A DNA stretch of 64,000 bases from Oceanospirillum sp964342385 (GCA_964342385.1 CAYFGP010000015.1:1-64000), one strand, 5' to 3'. Shown: positions 18,270 through 27,269, counted from the first letter of the stretch. Notes: generated by a model from the letters alone, not told the origin. Made by a program: numbers and translations.

Positions 18270-19280
18270 ATGAGCCAAATGACAGCCAGCACAGAAAGCA
18301 GTAGTCCATCATTTTTAAGCCGTCTGACCCAGGGACGTAGTCTGGCAGAGATCACCAAACTAGGTGTGAGCGCAGTCACCCTGCCTGCGGTCGGTTTAGT
18401 TTTATTCTTAATGTTATGGGCTGTCGCAGCGCCTAAGGTCAACACCTCGCTGGGGCAATTCCCAGGACCGGCTCAGGTTTGGCAACAGATGCAGGGCCTG
18501 ACCGCAGAGCATATGGAATCCCGTGAAAAAGAAGACGCGTTTTATGAGCGCCAGGAAAAGCGCAACGCCGCGCGTATGGCCAAAGATCCGGATTATGTGC
18601 CTAAAATTAGCCAATACACAGGTAAGGCCACCTTTTTTGACCAGATTGGCACCAGTTTAATCACCGTACTGGCCGGCTTTTTTGTTGCCACTGCCATCGC
18701 TGTGCCTGCGGGTATCGTGATTGGCCTGAGCAGCTCCCTTTACACGGCTGCTAACCCCTTGATTCAGTTATTTAAACCCGTATCACCTTTGGCCTGGCTG
18801 CCGCTGGTTACCATGGTTGTGAGTGCGGTGTATGTATCCGATGATCCACTGGTATCCAAGTCGTTTCTGACCTCCATGATCACGGTAACCCTATGTAGCC
18901 TATGGCCTACCCTGATCAACACCGCCGTGGGTGTTGCCGGTATCCCACAGGATCTGAAAAACGTCAGTCATGTATTACGTCTGAACTGGCTGACCCATGT
19001 GGTCAAAATTGTACTGCCGTCTTCCATCCCTATGGTATTTACCGGTCTGCGCCTGTCATTGGGTATCGCTTGGATGGTGCTGATCGCTGCTGAGATGCTG
19101 GCACAGAACCCTGGTCTGGGTAAGTTTGTCTGGGATGAGTTCCAGAACGGTAGCTCCAACTCCCTGGGTCGCATTATGGTCGCTGTGATTGTCATCGGTC
19201 TGATTGGCTTCCTGTTGGACCGTACCATGTTGCTGATTCAGCGCTGGGCGTCCTGGGACAAAACTGCAGTATTACGTTAA
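18270..19280 (+). CDS. nrtB: Nitrate ABC transporter permease
   Basis: An inner-membrane permease of the NrtB/NasE type, 336 residues. A first membrane segment lies near 33-52 and a charged, Lys/Glu-rich hydrophilic stretch near 75-115. The usual BPD-transport domain follows with about five more segments. The EAA-like loop (AAEMLAQNPGLGKFVWDE) that contacts the ATPase is seen near 274-291. GGGAGAG lies upstream of the ATG at 18270. It is in an operon with nrtA (118 bp, with hairpin) and nrtC (34 bp). Confidence 0.93.
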   Translation: MSQMTASTESSSPSFLSRLTQGRSLAEITKLGVSAVTLPAVGLVLFLMLWAVAAPKVNTSLGQFPGPAQVWQQMQGLTAEHMESREKEDAFYERQEKRNAARMAKDPDYVPKISQYTGKATFFDQIGTSLITVLAGFFVATAIAVPAGIVIGLSSSLYTAANPLIQLFKPVSPLAWLPLVTMVVSAVYVSDDPLVSKSFLTSMITVTLCSLWPTLINTAVGVAGIPQDLKNVSHVLRLNWLTHVVKIVLPSSIPMVFTGLRLSLGIAWMVLIAAEMLAQNPGLGKFVWDEFQNGSSNSLGRIMVAVIVIGLIGFLLDRTMLLIQRWASWDKTAVLR

Positions 19281-19314
19281 TCGCCTGAAGTAAGTGAAAA
19301 AAGAGGAGAACACC

Positions 19315-20187
19315 ATGAACCGTGCCCACTTAGAACTGACTCAGGTCGGTATTGAATTCCCAACCCCGAAAGGTAGCTTCCGTGCACTGCAGGGTGTTGA
19401 TCTGAAAATTGCCCGAGGCGAGTTTGTTTCCCTGATCGGTCACTCCGGTTGCGGTAAATCCACCGTACTGAATATTGTTGCCGGTCTGCACCAGGCCACC
19501 GAAGGCGGTGTACTGCTGGATGGTCGCGAAGTCACCGAACCCGGGCCAGAACGTGCCGTGGTCTTCCAGAACCACTCGCTGCTGCCTTGGCTGACCGCTT
19601 ACCAGAACGTGGAGCTGGCAGTAAAACAGGTCTTTAAAGGCAAGAAATCCAAAGCTGAGATGAAAGACTGGATTGAGCACAATCTAGAGCTGGTGCATAT
19701 GAGCCACGCTATTCATAAACGCCCGGATGAGATCTCCGGCGGTATGAAACAGCGTGTCGGTATTGCCCGAGCTCTGGCTATGGAACCGACGGTATTGCTG
19801 ATGGATGAGCCTTTTGGCGCTCTGGATGCTCTGACCCGAGCTCACCTGCAGGACTCTCTGATGGAGATCCAGAACGAGCTCAATAATACCGTGATTATGA
19901 TCACCCACGATGTGGATGAAGCCGTACTGCTGTCGGATCGTATTGTCATGATGACCAACGGCCCCGCGGCGACTGTCGGTGAGATCTTGAAGATTGAGCT
20001 GGAACGGCCCCGAGATCGCCTGGCTCTGGCTGATGATGCCCAGTACAACCACTATCGTAGCCAGGTGCTGAGCTTCCTGTACGAAAAACAGCGTAAGGTT
20101 GAGCCGATTGAACGTAAGGCTAAAACAGAAAAAGCAGCAAGCAAAGAAGAAGCCGCTCAGGAGAAAAACATCGAAAACGTCGCCTAG
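19315..20187 (+). CDS. nrtC: Nitrate ABC transporter ATP-binding protein
   Basis: The cytoplasmic ATPase of the nitrate importer, 290 residues. Motifs: Walker A GHSGCGKST, Q-loop FQNHSLLPWL, signature ISGGMKQRVGIARAL, Walker B VLLMDEPFGALDALTR and switch His in MITHDVDEAV. It lacks the extra C-terminal NrtA-like domain of cyanobacterial NrtC, so it resembles NrtD/NasD. It ends in a Lys/Glu/Ala-rich tail. GAGGAG eight bases before the ATG at 19315 decides the start over a GTG at 19294. A terminator follows at 20259; no nitrate reductase gene follows. Confidence 0.94.
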   Translation: MNRAHLELTQVGIEFPTPKGSFRALQGVDLKIARGEFVSLIGHSGCGKSTVLNIVAGLHQATEGGVLLDGREVTEPGPERAVVFQNHSLLPWLTAYQNVELAVKQVFKGKKSKAEMKDWIEHNLELVHMSHAIHKRPDEISGGMKQRVGIARALAMEPTVLLMDEPFGALDALTRAHLQDSLMEIQNELNNTVIMITHDVDEAVLLSDRIVMMTNGPAATVGEILKIELERPRDRLALADDAQYNHYRSQVLSFLYEKQRKVEPIERKAKTEKAASKEEAAQEKNIENVA

Positions 20188-20258
20188 TTTGTGCTGACAA
20201 AGGCTGCTTAGCGGTTTTAGTTAACACCTGTTTTATTATCTCGATAGACGCTCTTTTT

Positions 20259-20298
20259 CAGGGCAGTGGCCTAACCTCAGTGCTACTGCCCTGCTTTT
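20259..20298 (+). terminator. Terminator of the nrtABC operon
   Basis: CAGGGCAGT (20259-20267) pairs with ACTGCCCTG (20285-20293), followed by CTTTTTCC. The 17-nt interior may pair further (GGC/GCT). It lies 72 bp after nrtC. Confidence 0.8.
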
Positions 20299-20642
20299 TC
20301 CTGCCCGGCTTTTTCCTAGCCCTTTACCTTTGGCGTTCTTGGTATTTTCATAAGGCGGATCTTACAGACCGACTGACTTTATTGTGCTGATTCCCCTCAA
20401 TTCGGCCCTATAACTTTAAGCATTCGACGTTTACCCAAGTGATTTTTACTCATCTTGTCGCTATGGTTGCTGCCCGTTTTAGATTTTCCCTATCCACTCG
20501 ATAATGGTAGGGTGGTAACTCTATTTATAGGAGCAGCATGCTGAAGGGAATCAGGCGCAACGTGCATCCCGTCTGATCATTAAGCTCTCCGGCACCCTGC
20601 TAGTCCGCACCGAATCGAAAAAATAAAAAAGGACAGAAAACC
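20299..20642 (+). other. Intergenic region before the chemoreceptor gene
   Basis: About 340 bases with no gene. It should contain the chemoreceptor promoter. A CGATAA at 20499-20504 with an upstream T-rich element only weakly resembles a sigma-28 promoter. AAAGGAC just before 20643 is the ribosome binding site. Confidence 0.4.
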
Positions 20643-22532
20643 ATGAAGGGGCTTTCTCTTAGGGTCAAGATCATTCTTATGGCGACCCTGGCGGTACTGA
20701 TTACCGCAATTTCATTGACCGGATTTTCCGCTTACCGCCTATCAGATTTGACCAAAGAGAACGTAGAGCAGCGAGTTCAGGGGGTTTCTAATGCGGTCAG
20801 TACTGGTGTTGAACGTTGGGCATCTTCTAAGTATCAGCTGCTGAATACCCTGGCTAGCCGTCCTGCTCAGCAAGAGAGCTTTATTGAGCAGTTGAATATG
20901 ACCCGTGAAGCGGGTGATTTTATCGCTATTTTTGCCGGTCTGACCGATGGCACCCGTATTGGCAGTAATGGCCATACCAAATTTGTGAATGGTTACGATC
21001 CCAGAACTCGCCCTTGGTACAAACAGGGCATGGCCGAGAAAAAAATGGTGCTAATTGGTCCTTATGAAGACCGTACTACCAAGGAAATGACCTTTACCAT
21101 CGCCCGGCCTCTGCAGCAAAATGGCCAGGTTATGGGTATTATCGGTGCCGATCTGCAGTTAAAAGATCTGTTTAAAGAGATCACCAGTTTTGAATCCGGT
21201 AAAAACAGTCAGCTATTTCTGTTGAATGATCAGGGCACCTTGATCGCTCACTCGGACAAAGCCTACCAACTTAAACCCATTCAAGACCTCTACCCAACGA
21301 TTCAGGATAAGCAGGTGCAAAACCTGGCTTCTGAAGGCCGTTTGGTTGAGGTATCGACACCACAAGGGGATAAACTGGTTCACCTGACCAAGATTCCACA
21401 GTCCTCCTGGTTGCTGGGTGTTGAAGTGGATAAAGCCACTGAGATGGCCGTTTTCAGCGAAACCCTGATGGTGCAGATCGTTATCGGCTGTGCCATCTTT
21501 GTCTTTGTTATGTTAAGTGTCGCTATTCTGGTCAAGGTACTGCTGCAGGATCTACATGCTATGGGTCGTGCATTGGGTTATATCGCTAAAGGTGAAGGTG
21601 ACCTGACCAAACGTATCGATACCCGCAGCAAAGATGAGGTGGGCGAGATTGCTAATGATTTTAACCACTTTATTGGCAACCTGCACACCATCATCAGTAA
21701 GCTGGAGCACACCGCCTCAGATCTGGGTATGCAGTCCGATATCATTGCTGATAAGACAGAACAGAACAGCAAGAAGATCTACCAGCAGAAGAACCAAACC
21801 ATTCAGGTGGCGGATGCCATTGATCAGTTGTCCCAAGCCACAGAGAGTATTCTGGATCACGTTGGCAATACTTCTGGTCAGGTGAAAACCACTCTGAAAC
21901 TGGGTGAGCAGGGTATTGAACAGGTGGATAAGAGTCAGCAGTCTGTGAAAGAACTGGCGGATAAACTCAGTACTGCCAGTCAGGTAGTGACCGATCTGAA
22001 TAATAGCGCTCAAGGCATTACCAATATTCTGACCAGTATTCAGGAGATTGCTGAGCAGACCAACCTGTTGGCATTGAATGCCGCAATTGAAGCTGCCCGT
22101 GCCGGTGAAGCCGGTCGTGGTTTTGCAGTCGTAGCCGATGAAGTACGCAATCTGTCGCAACGTACCAGTACGTCTACCAGCGAGATTCAGGAAGTAATGG
22201 AATCGGTACAGAACTCAGCACTGCAAGCCACCGAGCTGATGAACTCCAGTGGTGAGTTGGCGCAGCACAGTGTTGAAGATGCGATCCAGGCACAGAACAT
22301 GCTGGCAGAGATTGTTAGTGCGGTACAGCAGATCAATACGCTATCCGAACAGATTGCTGCAGCAACCAATCAACAGGCTGCTATCAGCCAGGAGATTCAT
22401 AGTAATACGCAGAATATCCGCGCCTTTGCCGATGATCTGGCTCACGATGCTGAAGAAAGCGAACAACAGGTACAGAAGCTATCGGGTCTGGCCGGTGATC
22501 TAAAAGCTGAAGCAGGTAAGTTTGTTATCTAA
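20643..22532 (+). CDS. Methyl-accepting chemotaxis protein (dCache-type)
   Basis: A membrane chemoreceptor of 629 residues. The first membrane segment is near 9-29. A periplasmic dCache_1-like sensor follows (about 35-270) with the typical DPRTRPWYKQG and GVVGADL-like (GIIGADL) motifs. The second membrane segment is near 277-300, then HAMP (about 301-355) and a signalling domain with the highly conserved hairpin tip starting at E471 (EQTNLLALNAAIEAARAGE). No C-terminal NWETF-type CheR tether is present. dCache receptors often bind amino acids or other small molecules; the ligand is unknown. It follows the nitrate operon but has its own transcription unit. Confidence 0.93.
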   Translation: MKGLSLRVKIILMATLAVLITAISLTGFSAYRLSDLTKENVEQRVQGVSNAVSTGVERWASSKYQLLNTLASRPAQQESFIEQLNMTREAGDFIAIFAGLTDGTRIGSNGHTKFVNGYDPRTRPWYKQGMAEKKMVLIGPYEDRTTKEMTFTIARPLQQNGQVMGIIGADLQLKDLFKEITSFESGKNSQLFLLNDQGTLIAHSDKAYQLKPIQDLYPTIQDKQVQNLASEGRLVEVSTPQGDKLVHLTKIPQSSWLLGVEVDKATEMAVFSETLMVQIVIGCAIFVFVMLSVAILVKVLLQDLHAMGRALGYIAKGEGDLTKRIDTRSKDEVGEIANDFNHFIGNLHTIISKLEHTASDLGMQSDIIADKTEQNSKKIYQQKNQTIQVADAIDQLSQATESILDHVGNTSGQVKTTLKLGEQGIEQVDKSQQSVKELADKLSTASQVVTDLNNSAQGITNILTSIQEIAEQTNLLALNAAIEAARAGEAGRGFAVVADEVRNLSQRTSTSTSEIQEVMESVQNSALQATELMNSSGELAQHSVEDAIQAQNMLAEIVSAVQQINTLSEQIAAATNQQAAISQEIHSNTQNIRAFADDLAHDAEESEQQVQKLSGLAGDLKAEAGKFVI

Positions 22533-22551
22533 TTAGACCTTCTAGGATCGT

Positions 22552-22590
22552 CTCCCTGATAGCGAACTGCGTGCTATCAGGGAGTTTCCT
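22552..22590 (+). terminator. Terminator of the chemoreceptor gene
   Basis: A 12-bp perfect stem, CTCCCTGATAGC (22552-22563) with GCTATCAGGGAG (22573-22584), followed by TTTCCTGTTTT. Confidence 0.8.
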
Positions 22591-22648
22591 GTTTTAGTAA
22601 TGCTGATTTTCAGTAACACAGCCAACTGACAACTGATGTTCGAAAAGA

Positions 22649-24034
22649 TCAGAATACCGACAGTGTGGGCTGTGGCTCTTCCTGTAATAATCTGGCCAGT
22701 ACCTTTAAGCCTTTCTCCAGATGGTTTTGCGACCAGGCACAGCTGGAAGATAGGCGAATCGCTTGTGGGGCCCGGTACTGAGCGACAATAAAGCTATCCT
22801 CACCAATCACCTTCACGTTTTCCTTATCCGCTGCGGCGATAAATTCACTGCTGCGCCACAACTCTGGCAGCTCTAGCCAGGCATGAAGGCTATAAAGATT
22901 CGATTGCAGGCCGTAGGGGCCAAGGTATTTATCCAACAGCAGATTTCTTTGTTTAAGCTCCTCTTTCTGTTGCTCCAGCAGTGTTTGAGCTAAACCACTG
23001 GCAATCCAGCGACTGGCGATCTCCGCTAACAAAGGACTGGTCATCCAACAACTGGCCCTTAAAGCATTGGCGATCTGTTGACGCACTTCAGGCGGTGACA
23101 CTAACCAACCCACCCGCAAACCGGCTGCCAGGGTTTTGGCCGCGCTATTAATATGGATCACTTTATCGGGAGCGATCTCAGCCAGAGGTGCAGGGGCATC
23201 GGTGATTAGATTGGAGTTAACGGAATCTTCGATAATCCACACATTATAACGCCGGGCCACATCAGCCAAAGCTTCCCGACGGATTTCCGACATAATGGCA
23301 TTGGTCGGATTTTGCAGTGTCGGTGTGCAGTAAAGAATTCTGGGTGAGAACTGCTTACAGGCATCTTCAAAGGCGGATGGAATCACACCTTCCTCATCCA
23401 TCGCGACAGGCTGAGGACGCAGGTGCAGCTGATGAGTCACTGCCATAAAGCCGGGATAAGTCATAGCTTCCGATAAAATAATATCTCCAGGGCGAGTCAG
23501 GGCCAGTAGAGTTAACATAATGCCATGTTGGCCACCGTTAGTGATGGCAATCTGATCGGCGCTGGTATGTAAGCCGGTTTGTTTTAACCAGTGTACAGCC
23601 TGTTCCCTATGTTCCGGCAGGCCTATATCCGGTTGATAGCCCAGCAGGCGGTTCATCTGCTCTGGTTCAGCCGCCAGCTCAGCCATCGCCTTACTGAGTA
23701 CATCCGCCCTGTCTTTGGCTACCGGCAGATTCAACCTGAGATCTACCGCATTGGGTTCCGCTTCACCAGGAATACGAAATCTTTGTCCCTGAGTGTGTTG
23801 AGTTGCGATAAAGGTGCCACGCCCGACACGAGCATTCACAAAGCCGCGACGTTCCGCTTCGGTATAGGCCCGGGTGATAGTGCCTACGGTCACGCCCAGC
23901 TGATCCGCTAGCGCTCTATGGGTGGGCAGGCGATCGCCATCCGTCAACTCCCCGCTTTTAATGGCATCGGCCATGGCATCGGCGATAGCGGTATAGCGGG
24001 GGCCTTTATAGTGTTCTAAGTCTGGGGTCCACAT
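22649..24034 (-). CDS. MocR/GntR-family transcriptional regulator with aminotransferase domain
   Basis: A 461-residue MocR-type regulator: an N-terminal GntR winged helix (about 10-75, SGELTDGDRLPTHRALADQLGV then GRGTFIAT) fused to a fold-type I aminotransferase domain. The PLP lysine lies in SAAKTLAAGLRVGWL (about residue 300), and the preceding IIEDSVNSNL and YTPTLQNPTNA-like segments (here YCTPTLQNPTNA) are conserved. Such proteins sense PLP or an amino-acid aldimine and act on nearby genes. It is divergent from a LysE exporter, with a dense TTGTC/GACAA array between them, so it most likely controls that exporter and itself. Confidence 0.92.
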   Translation of the reverse strand: MWTPDLEHYKGPRYTAIADAMADAIKSGELTDGDRLPTHRALADQLGVTVGTITRAYTEAERRGFVNARVGRGTFIATQHTQGQRFRIPGEAEPNAVDLRLNLPVAKDRADVLSKAMAELAAEPEQMNRLLGYQPDIGLPEHREQAVHWLKQTGLHTSADQIAITNGGQHGIMLTLLALTRPGDIILSEAMTYPGFMAVTHQLHLRPQPVAMDEEGVIPSAFEDACKQFSPRILYCTPTLQNPTNAIMSEIRREALADVARRYNVWIIEDSVNSNLITDAPAPLAEIAPDKVIHINSAAKTLAAGLRVGWLVSPPEVRQQIANALRASCWMTSPLLAEIASRWIASGLAQTLLEQQKEELKQRNLLLDKYLGPYGLQSNLYSLHAWLELPELWRSSEFIAAADKENVKVIGEDSFIVAQYRAPQAIRLSSSCAWSQNHLEKGLKVLARLLQEEPQPTLSVF

Positions 24035-24138
24035 CATGCTGTCACTCTATTGGTACCAGAGCAAAACATCTCGCTAAAAAATCACTGTATTACCGCATCC
24101 CTGTTTTGCACAGCATAAGACATTTTGACTGGTTAGCT

Positions 24139-24250
24139 ATTGTCATGGTGACAATAAAGTTCTTGTCATGATTGTATCTATAAAACTATAGTGACAATGA
24201 AGACAATGTAAGGTTGTTATTAATTGTATTGGGACAATTGAATCTTGTCC
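24139..24250. promoter_or_regulatory. Operator array and promoter between mocR and lysE
   Basis: A perfect 17-bp palindrome ATTGTCA-TGG-TGACAAT lies at 24139-24155. Further TTGTC or GACAA units follow at 24163, 24193, 24203, 24233 and 24245; the pair at 24193 and 24203 are direct repeats one helical turn apart. TTGTCA (24163-24168) and TATAGT (24187-24192) at 18-bp spacing can be the lysE promoter, overlapping the sites. Mixed direct and inverted repeats are usual for MocR operators. Confidence 0.75.
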
Positions 24251-24270
24251 AATGACAGGAGGATGAAAAC

Positions 24271-24900
24271 ATGATGATAGAGCATAGCAGCTGGCTGCCC
24301 TTTTCTCTGGAAACCTTTTATCTGCCACTGGCTTTGTTTGTGTTATCCACAGCGGGTACGCCGGGACCAAACAATGTCATTCTGACCGCTACCGGGGCAC
24401 AGTTTGGTTATTGGCGTACTCTGCCTGCGGTTTACGGCATTATTCTGGGTATGGCATCGCAGATAGCCCTAGTGGCAGCGGGTTTGGGTGTGTTGTTTCA
24501 GCAATGGCCTTTACTGCATCAGATCTTAAAACTGGCCGGTGCAGTTTATCTGGTATGGCTGGCGTGGAAGATCTTTACCAGTGGCGCAATGGCAGAAGGT
24601 GCGGCAGATCAACAGCCGATTACTTTAGTGCAGGCTGCACTGTTCCAGTATCTCAATCCTAAGGCTTGGGTCATGTCACTCTCTATGGTGTCAGCTTTTT
24701 CGGTTACCGGCGAGGCTTATTGGTTGTCGGTTATACAGATTTTATTGGTGGCATTTGTGGTGATGAGCTTTACGCAAAATGCCTGGGCGGGTTTTGGCAG
24801 TGCTATTGGCCGATTTCTGACTCAAGAGAAAAGTTGCTTGCAGTTTAACAGTGTGATGGCGTTGTTAACCGCCGGTTCGGTTTATTTTGTACTGGTCTAA
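24271..24900 (+). CDS. LysE-family amino-acid exporter
   Basis: An inner-membrane exporter of the LysE/RhtB family, 209 residues with about six membrane segments. The family signature STAGTPGPNNVILTATG (about 31-47) is clear, as are the aromatic-rich AVYLVWLAWKI and the FQYLNPKAWVMSLS segment. AGGAGG lies eight bases before the double ATG at 24271. Family members export amino acids or derivatives. The substrate is unknown; the neighbouring racemase gene hints at an acidic or D-amino acid. Confidence 0.92.
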   Translation: MMIEHSSWLPFSLETFYLPLALFVLSTAGTPGPNNVILTATGAQFGYWRTLPAVYGIILGMASQIALVAAGLGVLFQQWPLLHQILKLAGAVYLVWLAWKIFTSGAMAEGAADQQPITLVQAALFQYLNPKAWVMSLSMVSAFSVTGEAYWLSVIQILLVAFVVMSFTQNAWAGFGSAIGRFLTQEKSCLQFNSVMALLTAGSVYFVLV

Positions 24901-25023
24901 TCTTATTTTGCGCGGTTTCGGATAATAAGTGCAATTTTTTGAGTCTGAGTGACTTTATATATCAGGCAATTAGAAATATCGGGCAGTTAGAAGTATCTGG
25001 TTAGAGAGAGGCTAGGGAAGATA

Positions 25024-25716
25024 ATGAAGACAATAGGTTTACTAGGTGGTATGAGTTGGGAATCCACAGCCAGCTATTATCAGGCGCTAAATCAGGGTAT
25101 CAAGACTGAGTTGGGTGGTCTGCACTCGGCCAAGATTTGTCTCTACAGTGTGGATTTTGCCGAGATTGAGCAGCTGCAACACCAGGGGCAATGGCAACAA
25201 ACGGCGGAGATACTGACCGAAGCAGCCCAAAAGGTTGAAGCGGGTGGCGCTGATTTTCTGCTGATTTGTACCAATACCATGCACAAGGTCGCTGATGAGA
25301 TTCAATCCGGTATCTCCATCCCTATTCTGCATATTGCCGATGCGACCGCTGAGGCTTTGCTGGCAGATGGTTGCACTAAGGTAGGTCTATTGGGAACCGG
25401 TTTTACCATGCAAGAAGCTTTTTATAAGCAGCGACTGCAAGATAAGTACGGTATTGAGGTGCTGGTGCCAGAAGAATCTGAGCAGGAGCAGGTACATCAT
25501 ATTATCTATCAGGAGTTATGTAAGGGAGAGATCAAGGAAGCGTCGCGACAGATTTATCTACAGGTGATTGATCTGCTGGCAGAAAAGGGAGCTCAGGCGG
25601 TGATTTTGGGTTGTACTGAGATTGCTTTATTGGTGCAGCAAAACCATACGCAGGTGCCTTTATATGATACGACAGCTCTGCATGCGGCCAAGGCGGTTGA
25701 GCTGGCATTGTCCTGA
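25024..25716 (+). CDS. Aspartate/glutamate racemase family protein (YgeA-like)
   Basis: A cytoplasmic cofactor-independent amino-acid racemase, 230 residues. The opening KTIGLLGGMSWESTA is typical of the YgeA group. Both catalytic cysteines are present: C82 in ICTNTMHK and C197 in GCTEIALL. YgeA in E. coli is a broad racemase preferring homoserine and other residues, so aspartate or glutamate specificity cannot be assumed. AGGGAAG precedes the ATG. It lies 123 bp after lysE on the same strand and is closed by a strong terminator, so they may share a transcript. Confidence 0.92.
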   Translation: MKTIGLLGGMSWESTASYYQALNQGIKTELGGLHSAKICLYSVDFAEIEQLQHQGQWQQTAEILTEAAQKVEAGGADFLLICTNTMHKVADEIQSGISIPILHIADATAEALLADGCTKVGLLGTGFTMQEAFYKQRLQDKYGIEVLVPEESEQEQVHHIIYQELCKGEIKEASRQIYLQVIDLLAEKGAQAVILGCTEIALLVQQNHTQVPLYDTTALHAAKAVELALS

Positions 25717-25758
25717 TCTGTTTCAGGGTAAACAACTTTAGACTGGTTGTTATAAACG

Positions 25759-25791
25759 AAAAGGTGACAATTTATAGATTGTCACCTTTTT
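25759..25791. terminator. Bidirectional terminator after the racemase gene
   Basis: AAAAGGTGACAAT-TTATAG-ATTGTCACCTTTTT, a 13-bp stem with A and T flanks, lies between the converging racemase and tag genes. It contains GACAAT/ATTGTC, the same half-site as the mocR operator array, perhaps by chance. Confidence 0.92.
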
Positions 25792-25821
25792 GTGTTTAAA
25801 ACTTGCGCTTAGTTTGATTGC

Positions 25822-26505
25822 CTATTGATAGTTATCACCGGTACTTAGCGCAATCACCCGGCTGATTTGAGCCAGGCTGCGCCCCGATTCTTCACGCCAC
25901 TGATTGAACGCCTCTTGAGCTTCTTTCATCGCTTTCATGCTAGTTGGGCTACTGGCACTGATGACCTTATGAGCCTTCAGATAGCCCCAGACATCACTGG
26001 AGAAGATAAAGGTATCTTTGCCCAATTGTCTTAGGGCATAAGGGCCGGTATTGCCTCCGAGACGTTTGCCCTGTTTTTTCAGGAATTGCCAGAGACCGAC
26101 AATATCGTCATCGGGCCACTGAGCGATAAACTTAGCAAAACTGTCGTGTTCAAACTGTAGGTCGTAGATCATCTGGGCATTGTGCTTGATGGTCATTACC
26201 TTGCTCATATTGCGGATGATGCGGGTATCTTTAGCTTTCTGTTCCCACTGTTCATCACTCAGCAGTAATAAGGTCTGGGGTTCAAAGTCAAAAAATACTT
26301 GCTCAAAATCTGGCCACTTTTGCTCGACCACACGCCAGACAAAACCGGACTGAAAAACAGATTTGGTAAATTGGGCGAGAAAGCGGCTATCGTCCAGTTC
26401 GGCTAACGCATCCGAGCTGAGGGACTCTGGTAGTAGGGCTTCTAATTGGTCAGGGCCGCCTTTACGTTCAGCGGCACGTTGGTAGATATGTTCAAACTTT
26501 TCCAT
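25822..26505 (-). CDS. tag: DNA-3-methyladenine glycosylase I family protein
   Basis: A 227-residue member of the Tag glycosylase superfamily, which removes 3-methyladenine in base-excision repair. Visible blocks: FLAQFTKSVFQSGFVWRVVE, RIIRNMSKVMTIKHNAQMI and GGNTGPYALRQLGKDTFIFS. It is diverged from E. coli Tag, with no obvious C-terminal zinc-binding Cys/His set, so it belongs to the longer Tag-like subgroup and its substrate is less certain. The ATG at 26505 is preferred over a GTG at 26520. Confidence 0.85.
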   Translation of the reverse strand: MEKFEHIYQRAAERKGGPDQLEALLPESLSSDALAELDDSRFLAQFTKSVFQSGFVWRVVEQKWPDFEQVFFDFEPQTLLLLSDEQWEQKAKDTRIIRNMSKVMTIKHNAQMIYDLQFEHDSFAKFIAQWPDDDIVGLWQFLKKQGKRLGGNTGPYALRQLGKDTFIFSSDVWGYLKAHKVISASSPTSMKAMKEAQEAFNQWREESGRSLAQISRVIALSTGDNYQ

Positions 26506-26615
26506 AAAGGCGACGATCACTGCAGTAAGAATTTAGTGTCCTGCAGTGTAGCAGATGGTGTGTATTTATACAGTTGAAGATAAAAACCTATCGCAAGTGA
26601 GTCTTGGCTTCCGGT

Positions 26616-27260
26616 TTAAACCAGCTTCACCATAATATCGTGCAATACATTGGCGGCGGCATGCAGACGACGGGAGCCGTCCATAAGGTGGTGATAGATC
26701 TCCCGTTTACGCAGCATATCCGTTGTTACTTCACCCTGAAACAGATCTGCCAGGCTATGGCGGTACATGCGCTCTATGCGTCGGTGTGCATGTCGGGCAG
26801 TATGGGCTTCTTTTTCGCAATCAGCAGGGTAGGTGGCTAAGGCCTTAAAACCTCGTTCCAAGGCTTCACTACCGGCCAGAAGTTCGCTAACAATGGTACG
26901 CATATGTTCATCAGGCTCGATATTCAGATCACTCATCTCATTCACTGTGCTTTTACAGTGAGTAATGATCCAGTCCAGAGCTTCAATAGCACGGTAGATA
27001 TCTTCCCGGTCAATAGGGGTCGAAAAGGCTCGGTTAAGCTGGTGCAGGTTACGAATCTTTAGAGTGTCGGCCGCATGCTCATCCTCTGAGAGAACCTCTT
27101 CCAGGTGCTTATCCGGTTGCTGCATATAACGATCCAGATTGCGCAGGGTTTCGGTCACCATGGTGCTCTGTTCGGCCAGAAAAGAGAAAAAGTCGGGTGG
27201 CACCGGAATCATGCGATTGAGCAGGCGTTTTAGCAGACCGGTTTTTTTATGTGTTGTCAT
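26616..27260 (-). CDS. DUF47 (PhoU-like) phosphate transport regulator
   Basis: A 214-residue, all-helical protein of the TIGR00153/DUF47 family, related to PhoU. The opening RLLNRMIPVPPDFFSFLAEQ and the central AIEALDWIITHCKSTVNEM are family-typical. Genes of this family are almost always paired with Pit phosphate transporters and are thought to modulate them. It lies 9 bp downstream of pit, in one operon. Confidence 0.9.
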   Translation of the reverse strand: MTTHKKTGLLKRLLNRMIPVPPDFFSFLAEQSTMVTETLRNLDRYMQQPDKHLEEVLSEDEHAADTLKIRNLHQLNRAFSTPIDREDIYRAIEALDWIITHCKSTVNEMSDLNIEPDEHMRTIVSELLAGSEALERGFKALATYPADCEKEAHTARHAHRRIERMYRHSLADLFQGEVTTDMLRKREIYHHLMDGSRRLHAAANVLHDIMVKLV

Positions 27261-27269
27261 AACTAACCC

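Noticed and set aside
20479..20504. Sigma-28 promoter for the chemoreceptor
   Set aside because: Only CGATAA matches well; the -35 element is poor, so I do not claim it.
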